A stretch of DNA of 64,000 bases from Propionicicella superfundia DSM 22317. GTDB lineage: Bacteria > Actinomycetota > Actinomycetes > Propionibacteriales > Propionibacteriaceae. Shown here piece by piece: positions 36,264 through 44,678 of this stretch. How positions within the stretch are numbered: position 1 is the first letter of the stretch; each line of letters starts with the position of its first letter. The notes under the pieces are model-generated. The model saw only the letters and a program-made list of their open reading frames with translations, was not told the origin of the DNA and did no database searches. Made by a program: the position numbers and the translations under genes. The stretch lies in the NCBI RefSeq assembly GCF_000423465.1, contig NZ_KE384022.1:391406-455405 (forward strand), in the 5' to 3' direction.

Positions 36264-37586
36264 TCACTCGCGCCCGGCGACGGCCGGTTCGCGGTCGCGG
36301 CCGCTCACCGCGACGTCGAGGGCCTGCTCGATGTCGGCGAGGATGTCGTCGATGTGCTCGATGCCGATGACCAGACGCACCAGGTCGGAGCTCAGGCCGG
36401 CCTCCTGGAGCTGCGTCTCGCTCAACTGGTGGTGGGTCGTGGACGCGGGGTGGCACGCCAGCGACTTCGCGTCCCCGATGTTCACCAGGTGCGTCAGCAG
36501 GCCGAGAGCGTCGATGAAGCGCGCGCCCGCCTCGTACCCGCCCGCGATGCCGAAGCTGAGCAGACCGGACGCCTTGCCGCCGGCGTACTTCTGCAGCAGT
36601 GCGTGATCGGGGTGGGACGGCAGCCCCGCGTACCGCACCCACTCGACGGCGGGGTGGCGCTCCAGGTACTGCGCGACGGCGAGCGCGTTGCTGCACACCT
36701 TCTCGATGCGCAGCGGCAGGGTCTCGATGCCCTGCAGGATGAGGAAGGCGTTGAACGGCGAGATCGCGGCACCGAGGCTGCGCAGCAGCACCGCTCGCGC
36801 CCGGATGGCGAGCGCGGCGTCGGGGAACTGCTCGGCGAAGACCGCGTTCTGGTAGGCCGGTTCGGGGCGAGTGAGGCCCGGGTACCTGTCGGCGTGCTCC
36901 AGCCAGGGGAACGAGCCGCCGTCCACGATCGCGCCGCCGATGGAGTTGCCGTGCCCCCCGAGGTACTTGGTGAGCGAGTGCACGACGATGTCGGCGCCGA
37001 ACTCGAACGGGCGCACGAGGGCCGGCGACGGCACGGTGTTGTCGATGACGAGCGGGGCGCCGACGGCATGCGCGGCGCGTGCGAAGGCCTCCAGGTCGAG
37101 CACGTTGCCGAGCGGATTGCCGATGGTCTCGGCGAACACCGCGATCGTCCGGTCGTCGGCGACACGGGCGACGGCGTCCGGGTCGTCGGGGTCGATGAAC
37201 CGGGCCTCGACCCCCGACTGCGGGAGGAGATTGTCGAAGTACACGTGCGACGAGCCGTACAGCCCGCGAGTGACGATCACGTTGTCGCCGACCCGCGAGA
37301 GGGCCTGGATCGTGTACGAGACGGCCGCCATGCCGGAGGCGAGGGCGAGTGCCGCGGTTCCGCCCTCGAGCGCCGCGACCCGCTCCTCGAGGACGGCCTG
37401 GGTCGGGTTCCCCGTGCGGGTGTAGGCGAGGTCCTCGGTGGCGCCGAGCGTGAACACGTCGAGGGCGTGCTGCGAGCTCTTGAACGCGAAGGACGACGTC
37501 TGGTAGATCGGCACGGCCACCGCGCGGTTCGCCGATTCGGGCGAATAGCCGCCGTGGACGGCGAGGGTGTCGAAGTGCAAGGACAT
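36264..37586 (-). CDS. metY: O-acetylhomoserine sulfhydrylase-type PLP enzyme
   Basis: 440 aa, Cys/Met-metabolism PLP family. N-terminus FDTLAVHGGYSPESANRAVA, YTRTGNPTQAVLEERVAALE, PLP-binding Lys in VVHSLTKYLGGHGNSIGG (~residue 205), and C-terminus SLACHPASTTHHQL then LVRLVIGIEHIDDI. Length ~430-440 aa with the HTLTKY/SLTKY form fits O-acetylhomoserine (aminocarboxypropyl)transferase rather than the ~390-aa MetB. It makes homocysteine (or methionine) from O-acetylhomoserine and sulfide. ATG at 37,586 with GGGGAAA upstream; preceded by a ~200-nt structured leader. Confidence 0.88.
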   Translation of the reverse strand: MSLHFDTLAVHGGYSPESANRAVAVPIYQTSSFAFKSSQHALDVFTLGATEDLAYTRTGNPTQAVLEERVAALEGGTAALALASGMAAVSYTIQALSRVGDNVIVTRGLYGSSHVYFDNLLPQSGVEARFIDPDDPDAVARVADDRTIAVFAETIGNPLGNVLDLEAFARAAHAVGAPLVIDNTVPSPALVRPFEFGADIVVHSLTKYLGGHGNSIGGAIVDGGSFPWLEHADRYPGLTRPEPAYQNAVFAEQFPDAALAIRARAVLLRSLGAAISPFNAFLILQGIETLPLRIEKVCSNALAVAQYLERHPAVEWVRYAGLPSHPDHALLQKYAGGKASGLLSFGIAGGYEAGARFIDALGLLTHLVNIGDAKSLACHPASTTHHQLSETQLQEAGLSSDLVRLVIGIEHIDDILADIEQALDVAVSGRDREPAVAGRE

Positions 37587-37790
37587 GAGTGGTTTCCCCA
37601 GTTCGTGAGTGCGCAACGGCAGACGCAGGCATGCCGCTGCTGAGCGGATGAGCCTGATTGCGCCTGGTGTCCAAACCGGACGGGGCGTGGTGACCTAGCG
37701 AGCCGACACGACTGTCACGGCATGGCAGCGGCGCAACCAGGCGCCGGCATGCAGCAACAGCTACACATCAATCGGACAGTCACGATGGTG
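37587..37790 (-). promoter_or_regulatory. Structured 5' leader of metY, with possible 11-codon uORF
   Basis: On the minus strand, three nested stems: GCGCAA/TTGCGC closing 37,611-37,663, CAGGC/GCCTG inside it, and CCGCT/AGCGG around a 4-nt loop. About 50 nt further upstream is a possible short ORF, MPAPGCAAAMP then stop (37,715-37,750), without a good ribosome site. The leader does not contain the conserved core of SAM-I, SAM-II or SAM-IV riboswitches as I know them. Regulation by attenuation or an unassigned RNA element is plausible. Confidence 0.4.
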
Positions 37791-37820
37791 AAGCTAGCGA
37801 TCCCCTCGGATCGCTGTCAA
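37791..37820 (-). promoter_or_regulatory. metY: metY promoter with perfect palindromic operator in its spacer
   Basis: On the minus strand: -35 TTGACA (37,815-37,820), 18-bp spacer, -10 TAGCTT (37,791-37,796). The spacer is filled by a perfect 8-bp inverted repeat AGCGATCC / GGATCGCT (37,796-37,815) around 4 bp, so a bound repressor would block polymerase. The site also lies 130 bp before the divergent SDR gene. Confidence 0.6.
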
Positions 37821-37944
37821 CGCGTCCCGTTCCCGCCGTGGGACACCCAGGGTCCCCTTCTGGTGAGGTGACATCATGGGCATCACCCGGCGTCCCGGGG
37901 CGACGCTCGCGGGAGCCGTCCCCGGTGCGACGCGAGGAGAGTCC

Positions 37945-38760
37945 ATGACAACGCAGCGTTCGACCGACCAGTCCGGTCGCGTCGTTCTCATCTCGGGAGG
38001 CGGCACCGGCATCGGCGCCGCGGTCGCCGAGCGGTTCGCGACGGAGGGCGCCCAGGTCGTTCTCGTCGGTCGCAGGCCGGAGCCCCTGCGCGCGGTCGCC
38101 GAGCGCGTGGGCGGCGCGTGGCTCACCGCCGACGTGTCCGACGCGACGCAGGTGAAGGACGTCGTGGCCCGGGTCCTCGCCGATTTCGGCCGGCTCGACG
38201 TCGTCGTCGCCAACGCGGGCGGGCACGGGTTCTCCGCCGTGGGCGACACCGACGACGACGGGTGGGCGCAGTCCCTGCAGGCGAATCTGACGACAGCGTT
38301 CGTCCTCACGCGGGAGTCGCTCCCCGCGCTCGTGGAATCCGGCGGGCAGATCGTGATCGTGTCCTCGCTGGCGGGCGTCGCCGCGGGCCCGAGCGTCGCC
38401 GGGTACACGGTCGGCAAGCACGCGCTCATCGGCCTGACCCGGTCGCTCGCCCGGGACTACGGGCCGCGCGGGGTCCGCACGAACGCGATCTGTCCCGGGT
38501 GGGTGCAGACGCCGATGGCCGATGCCGAGATGGACGAGTTCCGCGAGCATGCCGGGCTCGCGTCCCGTGACGCCGCCTATGCCGCCGTCACGGCCGACGT
38601 CCCGCTCCGGCGCCCGGCACGGCCGGCCGAGATCGCCGCCGCCGTCCGCTTCCTCGGTTCGGCCGAGTCGTCCTACGTCAACGGGGCGGTGCTGCTCGTG
38701 GACGGCGGCGCACACATGGTGGACGTCCCCACCATCGCGTTCGACCACGCCGGCATGTAG
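37945..38760 (+). CDS. SDR family oxidoreductase (divergent from metY)
   Basis: 271 aa. VLISGGGTGIGAAVAERFAT cofactor loop, VVANAGGHGFSAVGDTDDDG, catalytic serine in IVIVSSLAGVAAGPSVAGY and YxxxK in GYTVGKHALIGLTRSLARDY; C-terminal AVLLVDGGAHM. Classical 3-oxoacyl-ACP-reductase-like SDR; substrate unknown. ATG at 37,945 with GAGGAG 6 nt upstream is preferred over the ATG at 37,876. Confidence 0.85.
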   Translation: MTTQRSTDQSGRVVLISGGGTGIGAAVAERFATEGAQVVLVGRRPEPLRAVAERVGGAWLTADVSDATQVKDVVARVLADFGRLDVVVANAGGHGFSAVGDTDDDGWAQSLQANLTTAFVLTRESLPALVESGGQIVIVSSLAGVAAGPSVAGYTVGKHALIGLTRSLARDYGPRGVRTNAICPGWVQTPMADAEMDEFREHAGLASRDAAYAAVTADVPLRRPARPAEIAAAVRFLGSAESSYVNGAVLLVDGGAHMVDVPTIAFDHAGM

Positions 38761-38856
38761 CCGCGCCCGGGGGTCCCGCCTTTCGGGGTGGCGACGTCGC
38801 GGGCGGCAGCGTCGCACTGTAACGTCCGATGCCCCCGGCGTCGCTAAGCTCCTGCC

Positions 38857-38988
38857 ATGAAGCGCCTGATCGGGCTCATCGCGGCCGCCTGTCCCGTTTT
38901 CGCGTTTCTTCCCGCAACACGAGCTCGCGCCGCGATCACCTTCGGCGCCATCAAGGCCGACTACCCGCACGGGTCCAGTCACGTATGA
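38857..38988 (+). CDS. 43-residue peptide with signal sequence, probably a truncated secreted protein
   Basis: MKRLIGLIAAACPVFAFLPA then TRARA|AITFGAIKADYPHGSSHV: a textbook signal peptide with an AxA-type cleavage site, then only ~18 residues before TGA. The mature part reads like the beginning of a longer extracellular domain, so this looks like the 5' stub of a gene whose remainder has been lost. No clear ribosome site. It may also be a genuine small secreted peptide. Confidence 0.35.
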   Translation: MKRLIGLIAAACPVFAFLPATRARAAITFGAIKADYPHGSSHV

Positions 38989-39033
38989 AAAGCGCATCCG
39001 CACCGTCCGATCAGACGATCCGGATAGAACTCG

Positions 39034-39378
39034 ATGGGTGACCTCCTCGTGTCCTTCGAGTTGCAGGACAACCTCGCCGCGATACCGGTGCTTCCTGATG
39101 ACGAAGGACATGCCAGTGTCTTCTGGGTGCAGAAATGGGGCAGACCGTTGGTGCGCGGCGGCTCCATGACGTGTGACATCTACCGCAGCACAGCGGACGT
39201 CTCGCTCGTCGACGTCATCAGGTTCGCTCAACAGGGGGAGTCCCTGCTGGAGAGCGAGATCTTTGCCGACGTGGATTGCGAGATCGACGGGGAACGAACG
39301 AGGGTCCTGATCAGGCTCAGCGGGTCCGAACCCCGTCCTCCCGAGTTCGTCGAGTCGACACTCGCCCTCGGGGACTGA
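39034..39378 (+). CDS. Hypothetical protein, 114 aa
   Basis: An acidic protein of mixed alpha/beta character (FELQDNLAAIPVLPDDEGHA; VFWVQKWGRPLVRGG; TRVLIRLSGSEPRPPEF), no signal peptide or membrane segment, no recognised family. Slightly less GC-biased than the neighbours. ATG at 39,034 lacks a strong ribosome site. It follows the truncated secreted peptide, and both may be debris of one rearrangement. Confidence 0.45.
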   Translation: MGDLLVSFELQDNLAAIPVLPDDEGHASVFWVQKWGRPLVRGGSMTCDIYRSTADVSLVDVIRFAQQGESLLESEIFADVDCEIDGERTRVLIRLSGSEPRPPEFVESTLALGD

Positions 39379-39537
39379 CGCGCCCGCTCACCACTGATCG
39401 ACACCGGCGACCTGCGAGCCGAGAGGGTTCCGAACACACGCGGAATCGCGGCCGGCAGCGAGATTCGGGATGACCCTCCACGCAGCGCGAAGCAGAGGCG
39501 TACAAAGGAAGTAGCGGACAGAAGAGGAGCGTGCGGC

Positions 39538-40143
39538 ATGAAGAAGTCCATCGTCATCAACCGGGAGTTCGGCAGCGGCGGGCGTGAGATCGGCCGGCTC
39601 ATCGCCGATCGCACGGGCCTGGAGTTCTACGACTCGCGGATCCTGCAGGAGGCCGCGACCCGCAAGGGACTCCCCCACGACCTCCTCGCAAGCTTCGACG
39701 AACGCCTGACCACCGGTCCGTTCTTCGGCCTGTCGCTCATCGGCGGCGTCGACCTGGACACGGCCTCGCTCCCCTATCGCGCGCACGCGGCCATCTCCGA
39801 GGTCATCGTGGCGGCCGCCCAGCGCGCCCCGGCCGTCTTCATCGGACGCTGCGCCGACCGGATCCTCGCCGACGCCGGCCTGCCGTTCCGCAACGTGTTC
39901 GTGTACAGCACCGACAAACAGCGCAAGATCGCGCGCGCGATCGAGTTGGACGGTGTCGCGCCCAAGCATGCCGAGAGCTACGTCGCCAAGATGGACAAGG
40001 CCCGCAACCGGTACCAGCAGTTCTTCACCGACACGACGTTCGGCGACTACCGCGAGTACGACCTGTGCCTCGACAGCGCGGCCTTCGGGTACGAGGGGTG
40101 CGTCGACCTGATCCTGGCGTCGCTCGACCTGGGCGGAATCTGA
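39538..40143 (+). CDS. Cytidylate kinase-like family protein
   Basis: 201 aa. The N-terminal phosphate-binding loop NREFGSGGREIGRLIADRTG matches the Cytidylate_kin2 family, which uses a REFGSGG loop instead of the usual GKS/T P-loop. Later FIGRCADRILADAG and DKARNRYQQFFTDTTFGDYR (LID region) are also typical. True CMP kinase (Cmk) is distinct; members of this family are of uncertain substrate. ATG at 39,538 follows GAAGAGGAGCGTGCGGC. Confidence 0.82.
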   Translation: MKKSIVINREFGSGGREIGRLIADRTGLEFYDSRILQEAATRKGLPHDLLASFDERLTTGPFFGLSLIGGVDLDTASLPYRAHAAISEVIVAAAQRAPAVFIGRCADRILADAGLPFRNVFVYSTDKQRKIARAIELDGVAPKHAESYVAKMDKARNRYQQFFTDTTFGDYREYDLCLDSAAFGYEGCVDLILASLDLGGI

Positions 40144-40215
40144 CCACCTCTCGCCGTGGGGCGTCCCCATCGCCGCAGAAGTGACCAAGCCCGAGCCCGG
40201 AGCCTGCGCCCCGCG

Positions 40216-42741
40216 TCAGTCGCCGAACCCGGTGACGTGGACGATCAGGTCCTCGGCCGCGTCGCAGGCGTCCAGATCGACCGTCGCGGTGATCGACCAG
40301 TCGTGGTTGTCCTCGGGGTCGGCGATGATCTGCCGCACCTGCCAGCGCCGGCCCTTCTCCTCGATGACCAGCAGCGCCGGGCCGCGGGCATCGGCGTCGG
40401 TGCGGATCTCGTCGTAGACGTCCCAGTACTCGCCCAGCGCCGCATCCCAGTCACGGAAGGCGGTCGCCCGGTCCGGATCCTCGGCGTCCAGGGCGAGCAG
40501 TCCCTGGACGTCGTCGCGGGAGGCCAGTTCGACGCGTCGGAACATCGCATTGCGCACGAGCACGCGGAAGGCGCGCGGGTTGCTCGTCACGGTCCGCTGC
40601 GGGGGCGCCGCGTCGGTGAGCAGCCCGGTGTCCGTGGCCCCGGTGAGCCGCTCCCACTCGTCCAGCAGCGACGAGTCGGTGAGCCGCGTCACCTCGCCCA
40701 GCCACTCGATGATGTCGGTGAGCGCCTCGGTCCGCAGCGACTCGGGGACGGTCTGCCGCAGGGCCCGGTACGCATCCGACAGGTAGCGCAGCAGCAGCCC
40801 CTCGCTGCGTTGCACCTTGTAGTACGCGACGTACTCGCCGAACGTCATCGCCCGCTCGTACATGTCGCGCACGATCGACTTCGGCGACACCGGCGTCTCG
40901 GCCAGCCACGGGTGTGAGCCGACGAAGGTGCCGAAGGCATGCTCCAGGAGCTCGGCGAGCGGACGCGGCCAGGTCACGCCGTCGAGGATCTCCTGCCGTT
41001 CCTCGTACTCGACGCCGTCGGCCTTCAGCTCCGCCACGAGGTCGCCCCGCGCCCGGAACTGCTGCTGGACGAGGACGGCCATAGGGTTCTCCAGGGTCGC
41101 CTCGATGACGCTGAGGACGTCCAGCGCATGGTCGGGCGCCTCCGGATCCAGCAGGGCCAGTGCCGCGATCGCGAACGCGGACAACGGCTGGTTCAGCGCG
41201 AAGTCCTGCTGGAGGTCCACGGCGAGCTGGTACCGGCGCCCGCCCGGCGTCGGCTCGGGGAGCCGGACGACGACGCCGCCGACCAGGAGCGACCGCCCGA
41301 GCGCCAGCGCCCGCCGGTACAGCCGCAGCCGCGCCGCCCGGTCGGTCGTCGCGGCGTCCACGAGACGCTGCACGGCGACGACCGTGTCCTCGTCGCGCTG
41401 CAACAGGTTCAGCAGCATCCCGTGGCTGATCCGCATCCGCGCGACCAGTTGCTCGGGGGGCGCGGCGATGAGCCTGGTGAACGTGTCCTCGGTGAAGCTC
41501 ACGAAGCCCTCGGGCGGCTTCTTCCGTTTCACCCGGCGCAGCTTCTTCGGATCGTTCCCGGCCTTCGCGACCGCGACGGCGTTCTCGATGACGTGGTCGG
41601 GCGCCTGCGCCACGACGTACCCGACGGTGTCGAACCCGGGACGTCCGGCGCGACCGGCGATCTGGTGGAACTCCCGCGCCCGCAGCAGACGCTGCCGGCG
41701 ACCGTCGAACTTGGACAGGCTCGCGAACAGGACGGTGCGGATCGGGACGTTGATGCCGACGCCGAGCGTGTCGGTGCCGCAGATCACGCTCAGCAGGCCG
41801 CGCTGCGCGAGGGTCTCGACCAGCCGCCGGTATCGCGGCAGCATCCCGGCGTGGTGGACGGCGATGCCCGACAGCAGCAGCTTGGAGAGAGTCTTGCCGA
41901 ACCCGTTGGCGAAGCGGAAGCCCTGCATCGCCTCGACGAGCTCGCGCCGGTGCGACCGGTCGGCGAAGCCGCCGCTGAGCAGGGACTGCGCCCGCTCGAC
42001 GGCCGCCGCCTGGGTGGAATGCACGATGTACACCGGCCCGCGGTCGTCCCGCAGCATGACCTCCACCGCCTCCAGCAGCGGCCGCAGCGACCACTCGTAC
42101 GTCAGCGGGACCGGACGCACGGCGTCGGAGATGATGCTGGACGGCCGCCCCGTCCGCTCCGCCAGGCCCCGGGCCAGGTCGGTGACGTCACCGAGCGTCG
42201 CGGACATGATGATGAACTGGGCCTGTGGCAGCTCGGTGAGCGCGACCTGCCAGGCCCAGCCGCGATCGCGGTCGGCGATGAAGTGGAACTCGTCCATGAC
42301 GACCTGCCCGACCTCGGCCGTCCGCCCCTGCCGCAGCGCGATGTTGGCGAGGATCTCGGCCGTGCAGCACACGATGGGAGCGTCGGGGTTCACGGCGGCG
42401 TCACCGGTCACCATGCCGACGTTCGCCGCCCCGAAGATGTCGCACAGCCCGAAGAACTTCTCGCTGACGAGGGCCTTGATCGGGGCCGTGTAGTAGCTGC
42501 GGACGCCGGACGCGTACGCCGCGACGTGCGCGCCGGTCGCGATGAGGGTCTTCCCGGAGCCGGTCGGGGTCGTGATGACGGCATTCGCGCCGGTGAGGAT
42601 CTCGACGAGCGCCTCGTCCTGATGGGGATAGAGGGTGAGTCCGTCATCGCTCGTCCAGCGGACGAAGGCCTCGTAGAGGGCGTCGGGATCGGGTTCCCCC
42701 GAGGTGGGCAGCAGGTCTGTCAGTCGCATGTCGCGCACCAT
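40216..42741 (-). CDS. Ski2-like DEAD/DEAH helicase with C-terminal DUF3516
   Basis: 841 aa. SF2 motifs in order: I TTPTGSGKTLIA, Ia APIKALVSEKF, II VVMDEFHFI (DEFH), III IIMSATLGD, IV-VI ...GTDTLGVGINVPIRTVLF and HQIAGRAGRPGFD. The C-terminal ~400 residues are the DUF3516 region found with this helicase class in actinobacteria (LERNPM-type AVLVQQQFRARGDLVAELKA; VRDMYERAMTFGEYVAYYKV). Likely RNA processing/decay, as for Ski2/Mtr4 relatives. ATG at 42,741 chosen for AGGTGGG 3-9 nt upstream; an alternative ATG is at 42,729. Confidence 0.88.
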   Translation of the reverse strand: MVRDMRLTDLLPTSGEPDPDALYEAFVRWTSDDGLTLYPHQDEALVEILTGANAVITTPTGSGKTLIATGAHVAAYASGVRSYYTAPIKALVSEKFFGLCDIFGAANVGMVTGDAAVNPDAPIVCCTAEILANIALRQGRTAEVGQVVMDEFHFIADRDRGWAWQVALTELPQAQFIIMSATLGDVTDLARGLAERTGRPSSIISDAVRPVPLTYEWSLRPLLEAVEVMLRDDRGPVYIVHSTQAAAVERAQSLLSGGFADRSHRRELVEAMQGFRFANGFGKTLSKLLLSGIAVHHAGMLPRYRRLVETLAQRGLLSVICGTDTLGVGINVPIRTVLFASLSKFDGRRQRLLRAREFHQIAGRAGRPGFDTVGYVVAQAPDHVIENAVAVAKAGNDPKKLRRVKRKKPPEGFVSFTEDTFTRLIAAPPEQLVARMRISHGMLLNLLQRDEDTVVAVQRLVDAATTDRAARLRLYRRALALGRSLLVGGVVVRLPEPTPGGRRYQLAVDLQQDFALNQPLSAFAIAALALLDPEAPDHALDVLSVIEATLENPMAVLVQQQFRARGDLVAELKADGVEYEERQEILDGVTWPRPLAELLEHAFGTFVGSHPWLAETPVSPKSIVRDMYERAMTFGEYVAYYKVQRSEGLLLRYLSDAYRALRQTVPESLRTEALTDIIEWLGEVTRLTDSSLLDEWERLTGATDTGLLTDAAPPQRTVTSNPRAFRVLVRNAMFRRVELASRDDVQGLLALDAEDPDRATAFRDWDAALGEYWDVYDEIRTDADARGPALLVIEEKGRRWQVRQIIADPEDNHDWSITATVDLDACDAAEDLIVHVTGFGD

Positions 42742-42793
42742 CGTCCCACCTGAGGCGGCGCGACGTCGCACGGCACGTGAGCCGCGCGTGCCC

Positions 42794-43492
42794 TCAGACG
42801 GCGGCGACGGGGAGCAGCAGCCAGGCCCCGGCCGCCAGGCACGCGACCGTGAGCACGAGCCAGGCCATGCCCCAGACCGGACGCGGGACGCGCGTCAGCC
42901 GGGACAGTTGCCCGGGATCGGACTGCGGCGTCGCCGAGCGCATCACCTCCACGACCGCCCGCGGCCCGCCCAGCAGGAACAGCCACGCGAGGCCGTACGC
43001 GCCGAAGGCGAGCAGTGCAGGGGGCGCGTACCAGGACGCGAGCGCCACCGCGGCGCCGCCCACGACAACCACGAGCGCGCCGTACAGGTTGCGGATGCTC
43101 AGCAGCATGAGCGCCAGCAGGACGACGAGCAGCCAGAGCAGGCCGGCGGCGTGACCCGTGCTCGCCAGCCACGCCGCGCCGAGGCCCACCACCGACGCCG
43201 CCGGGTACCCGGCGAACAGCGTCGCCACCATGCCCGGCCCGTGCGGGCGTCCCTTCGTGACCGTGACGCCGGAGGTGTCCGACCGGAGCCGGATGCCGGC
43301 CAGCCGGCGCCCGACGAGCACGCCGACGACCGCATGCCCCGCCTCGTGGCAGACCGTCACGAGGATGCGCAGCGGACGCCACGCCAGCACCACCAGCGCG
43401 AGGACCACCAGCCCCGTGGCCGCGGCCGGAACGAACGCGAGCGGTTGCTGCACCGACAACGCCCGCTCCCAGACGTCCCTCATCAGCTCCAC
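42794..43492 (-). CDS. M50 family metallopeptidase (membrane)
   Basis: 232 aa with six to seven hydrophobic segments. Zinc-binding HExxH as TVCHEAGHAVVGVLVG at ~residue 48, then GVTVTKGRPHGPGMVATLFA-GYPAASVVG, the conserved GYPAA element of the peptidase_M50B-like actinobacterial family. Site-2-protease relatives cleave membrane proteins, but this short group has no known substrate. Start GTG 43,492 or ATG 43,483. Same strand as the helicase, 52 bp upstream of its gene. Confidence 0.8.
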   Translation of the reverse strand: MELMRDVWERALSVQQPLAFVPAAATGLVVLALVVLAWRPLRILVTVCHEAGHAVVGVLVGRRLAGIRLRSDTSGVTVTKGRPHGPGMVATLFAGYPAASVVGLGAAWLASTGHAAGLLWLLVVLLALMLLSIRNLYGALVVVVGGAAVALASWYAPPALLAFGAYGLAWLFLLGGPRAVVEVMRSATPQSDPGQLSRLTRVPRPVWGMAWLVLTVACLAAGAWLLLPVAAV

Positions 43493-43574
43493 GCGTCCCA
43501 GTGTGTCGTACGACCGGAAACGGGGCCCGGCCCCGTCCCGGTCCGGGACGACGCCGCAACCGGACGTCCTCCGG

Positions 43575-44468
43575 TCAGCCGAAGGCGGCCAGGTCGATCT
43601 TCTTCATCTGCAGCATCTTCTGGTATGCGCCCGGGCGCTCCATGTACTCGTTCCAGTTGCCCGGCACGACCTGCCAGCTCACGCCGAACCTGTCGGCGCA
43701 CCATCCGCACTGCTCGGCCTCCGGGACGGCCGAGAGCGCGTCCCAGAAGTGGTCGATCTCGGCCTGGTCGGCGCAGGCGATCATGAGGGACACCCCGGGA
43801 GTGAACGAGTAGTCCTGCTCCACGACGGAGTCCATGAGCGCGAGCCACTGCCCCGCCAGCTCGATGTCGGCGAACATCACGCTGCCCGTCGCGGCCGGAC
43901 CGGTGTCCTCGGGATACGGGACGAGCGTCCCGACGCGCGAGCCGGGGAACACCGACGTGTAGTACTCGACGGCCTCGCCCGCCCGGTTCTGCGCGGCACC
44001 GCCGAACAGCAGGCACGGGATGACGAACGGGCGCGGCTCGCCCGCGGGATCGGTCAGCATGAGCTGCCAGGGAGTCCCGTAGCGATCCTGCAGCCAGCCG
44101 TATCGCGGGCTGAAGTCGTAGGCGCCGAGCGGCATCAGCACCGTGCCGTCCTCGGACAGGGCGGCCCACACCTCGTCCAGCCGGTCGCGCGCGGCGGCGT
44201 CCACGGACGGGTCGAAGTTGAGCATGAAGGACAGCGACGGGTTGATCGGGAACTCGGGCCCGGCGTTGATGCCCAGGAACCTGTACCCGTCGACCTCGAA
44301 CTCGACGACGAGTTCCTTGCCCGCCATGTCCCGCTGGAAATCGGGCAGTCCGTCCGTCGGGTAGTAGTCGGTGTGCGTGACCGTGGTGCGGGGAAGCACC
44401 CGCGCGTAGAAGTCGGCCGCCTCGGCCGCATTGCCGTTGAACCACAGGTTCGGGGTGATCCGTTGCAT
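43575..44468 (-). CDS. VOC superfamily protein, two PhnB-type domains
   Basis: 297 aa made of two tandem ~145-residue domains. Both begin with the PhnB-type opening (ITPNLWFNGNAAEAADFYAR and FVIPCLLFGGAAQNRAGEAV-EYY) and each ends with a gly-trp segment (RYGWLQDRYGTPWQLML; QCGWCADRFGVSWQVVPGNW). The family includes 3-demethylubiquinone-methyltransferase-like/PhnB proteins of unclear reaction. ATG at 44,468 with GAAGGGA 6 nt upstream. Confidence 0.85.
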   Translation of the reverse strand: MQRITPNLWFNGNAAEAADFYARVLPRTTVTHTDYYPTDGLPDFQRDMAGKELVVEFEVDGYRFLGINAGPEFPINPSLSFMLNFDPSVDAAARDRLDEVWAALSEDGTVLMPLGAYDFSPRYGWLQDRYGTPWQLMLTDPAGEPRPFVIPCLLFGGAAQNRAGEAVEYYTSVFPGSRVGTLVPYPEDTGPAATGSVMFADIELAGQWLALMDSVVEQDYSFTPGVSLMIACADQAEIDHFWDALSAVPEAEQCGWCADRFGVSWQVVPGNWNEYMERPGAYQKMLQMKKIDLAAFG

Positions 44469-44678
44469 GTCGTTCCCTTCGACGGGCATCCGATGTGAAC
44501 ACCGTAAACAATGGTCGGCGGGTGCGCAACAGTCGCCGCTCGGACGCCGGATCGGCACCGGCCCGCGAGCCGGACGTGTCACGTCGCACGTCGCATCCGG
44601 CTGTGGACGACGCGGCGCCCTGTCCACAGTCACGCGGTGCCGGGGACCGATCCGTGCCCACGTGCCCACAGACGGAGC

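Noticed and set aside
37587..37790. SAM-IV or SAM-I riboswitch before metY.
   Set aside because: The nested stems are present but the conserved core sequences of those classes, as I recall them, are not.
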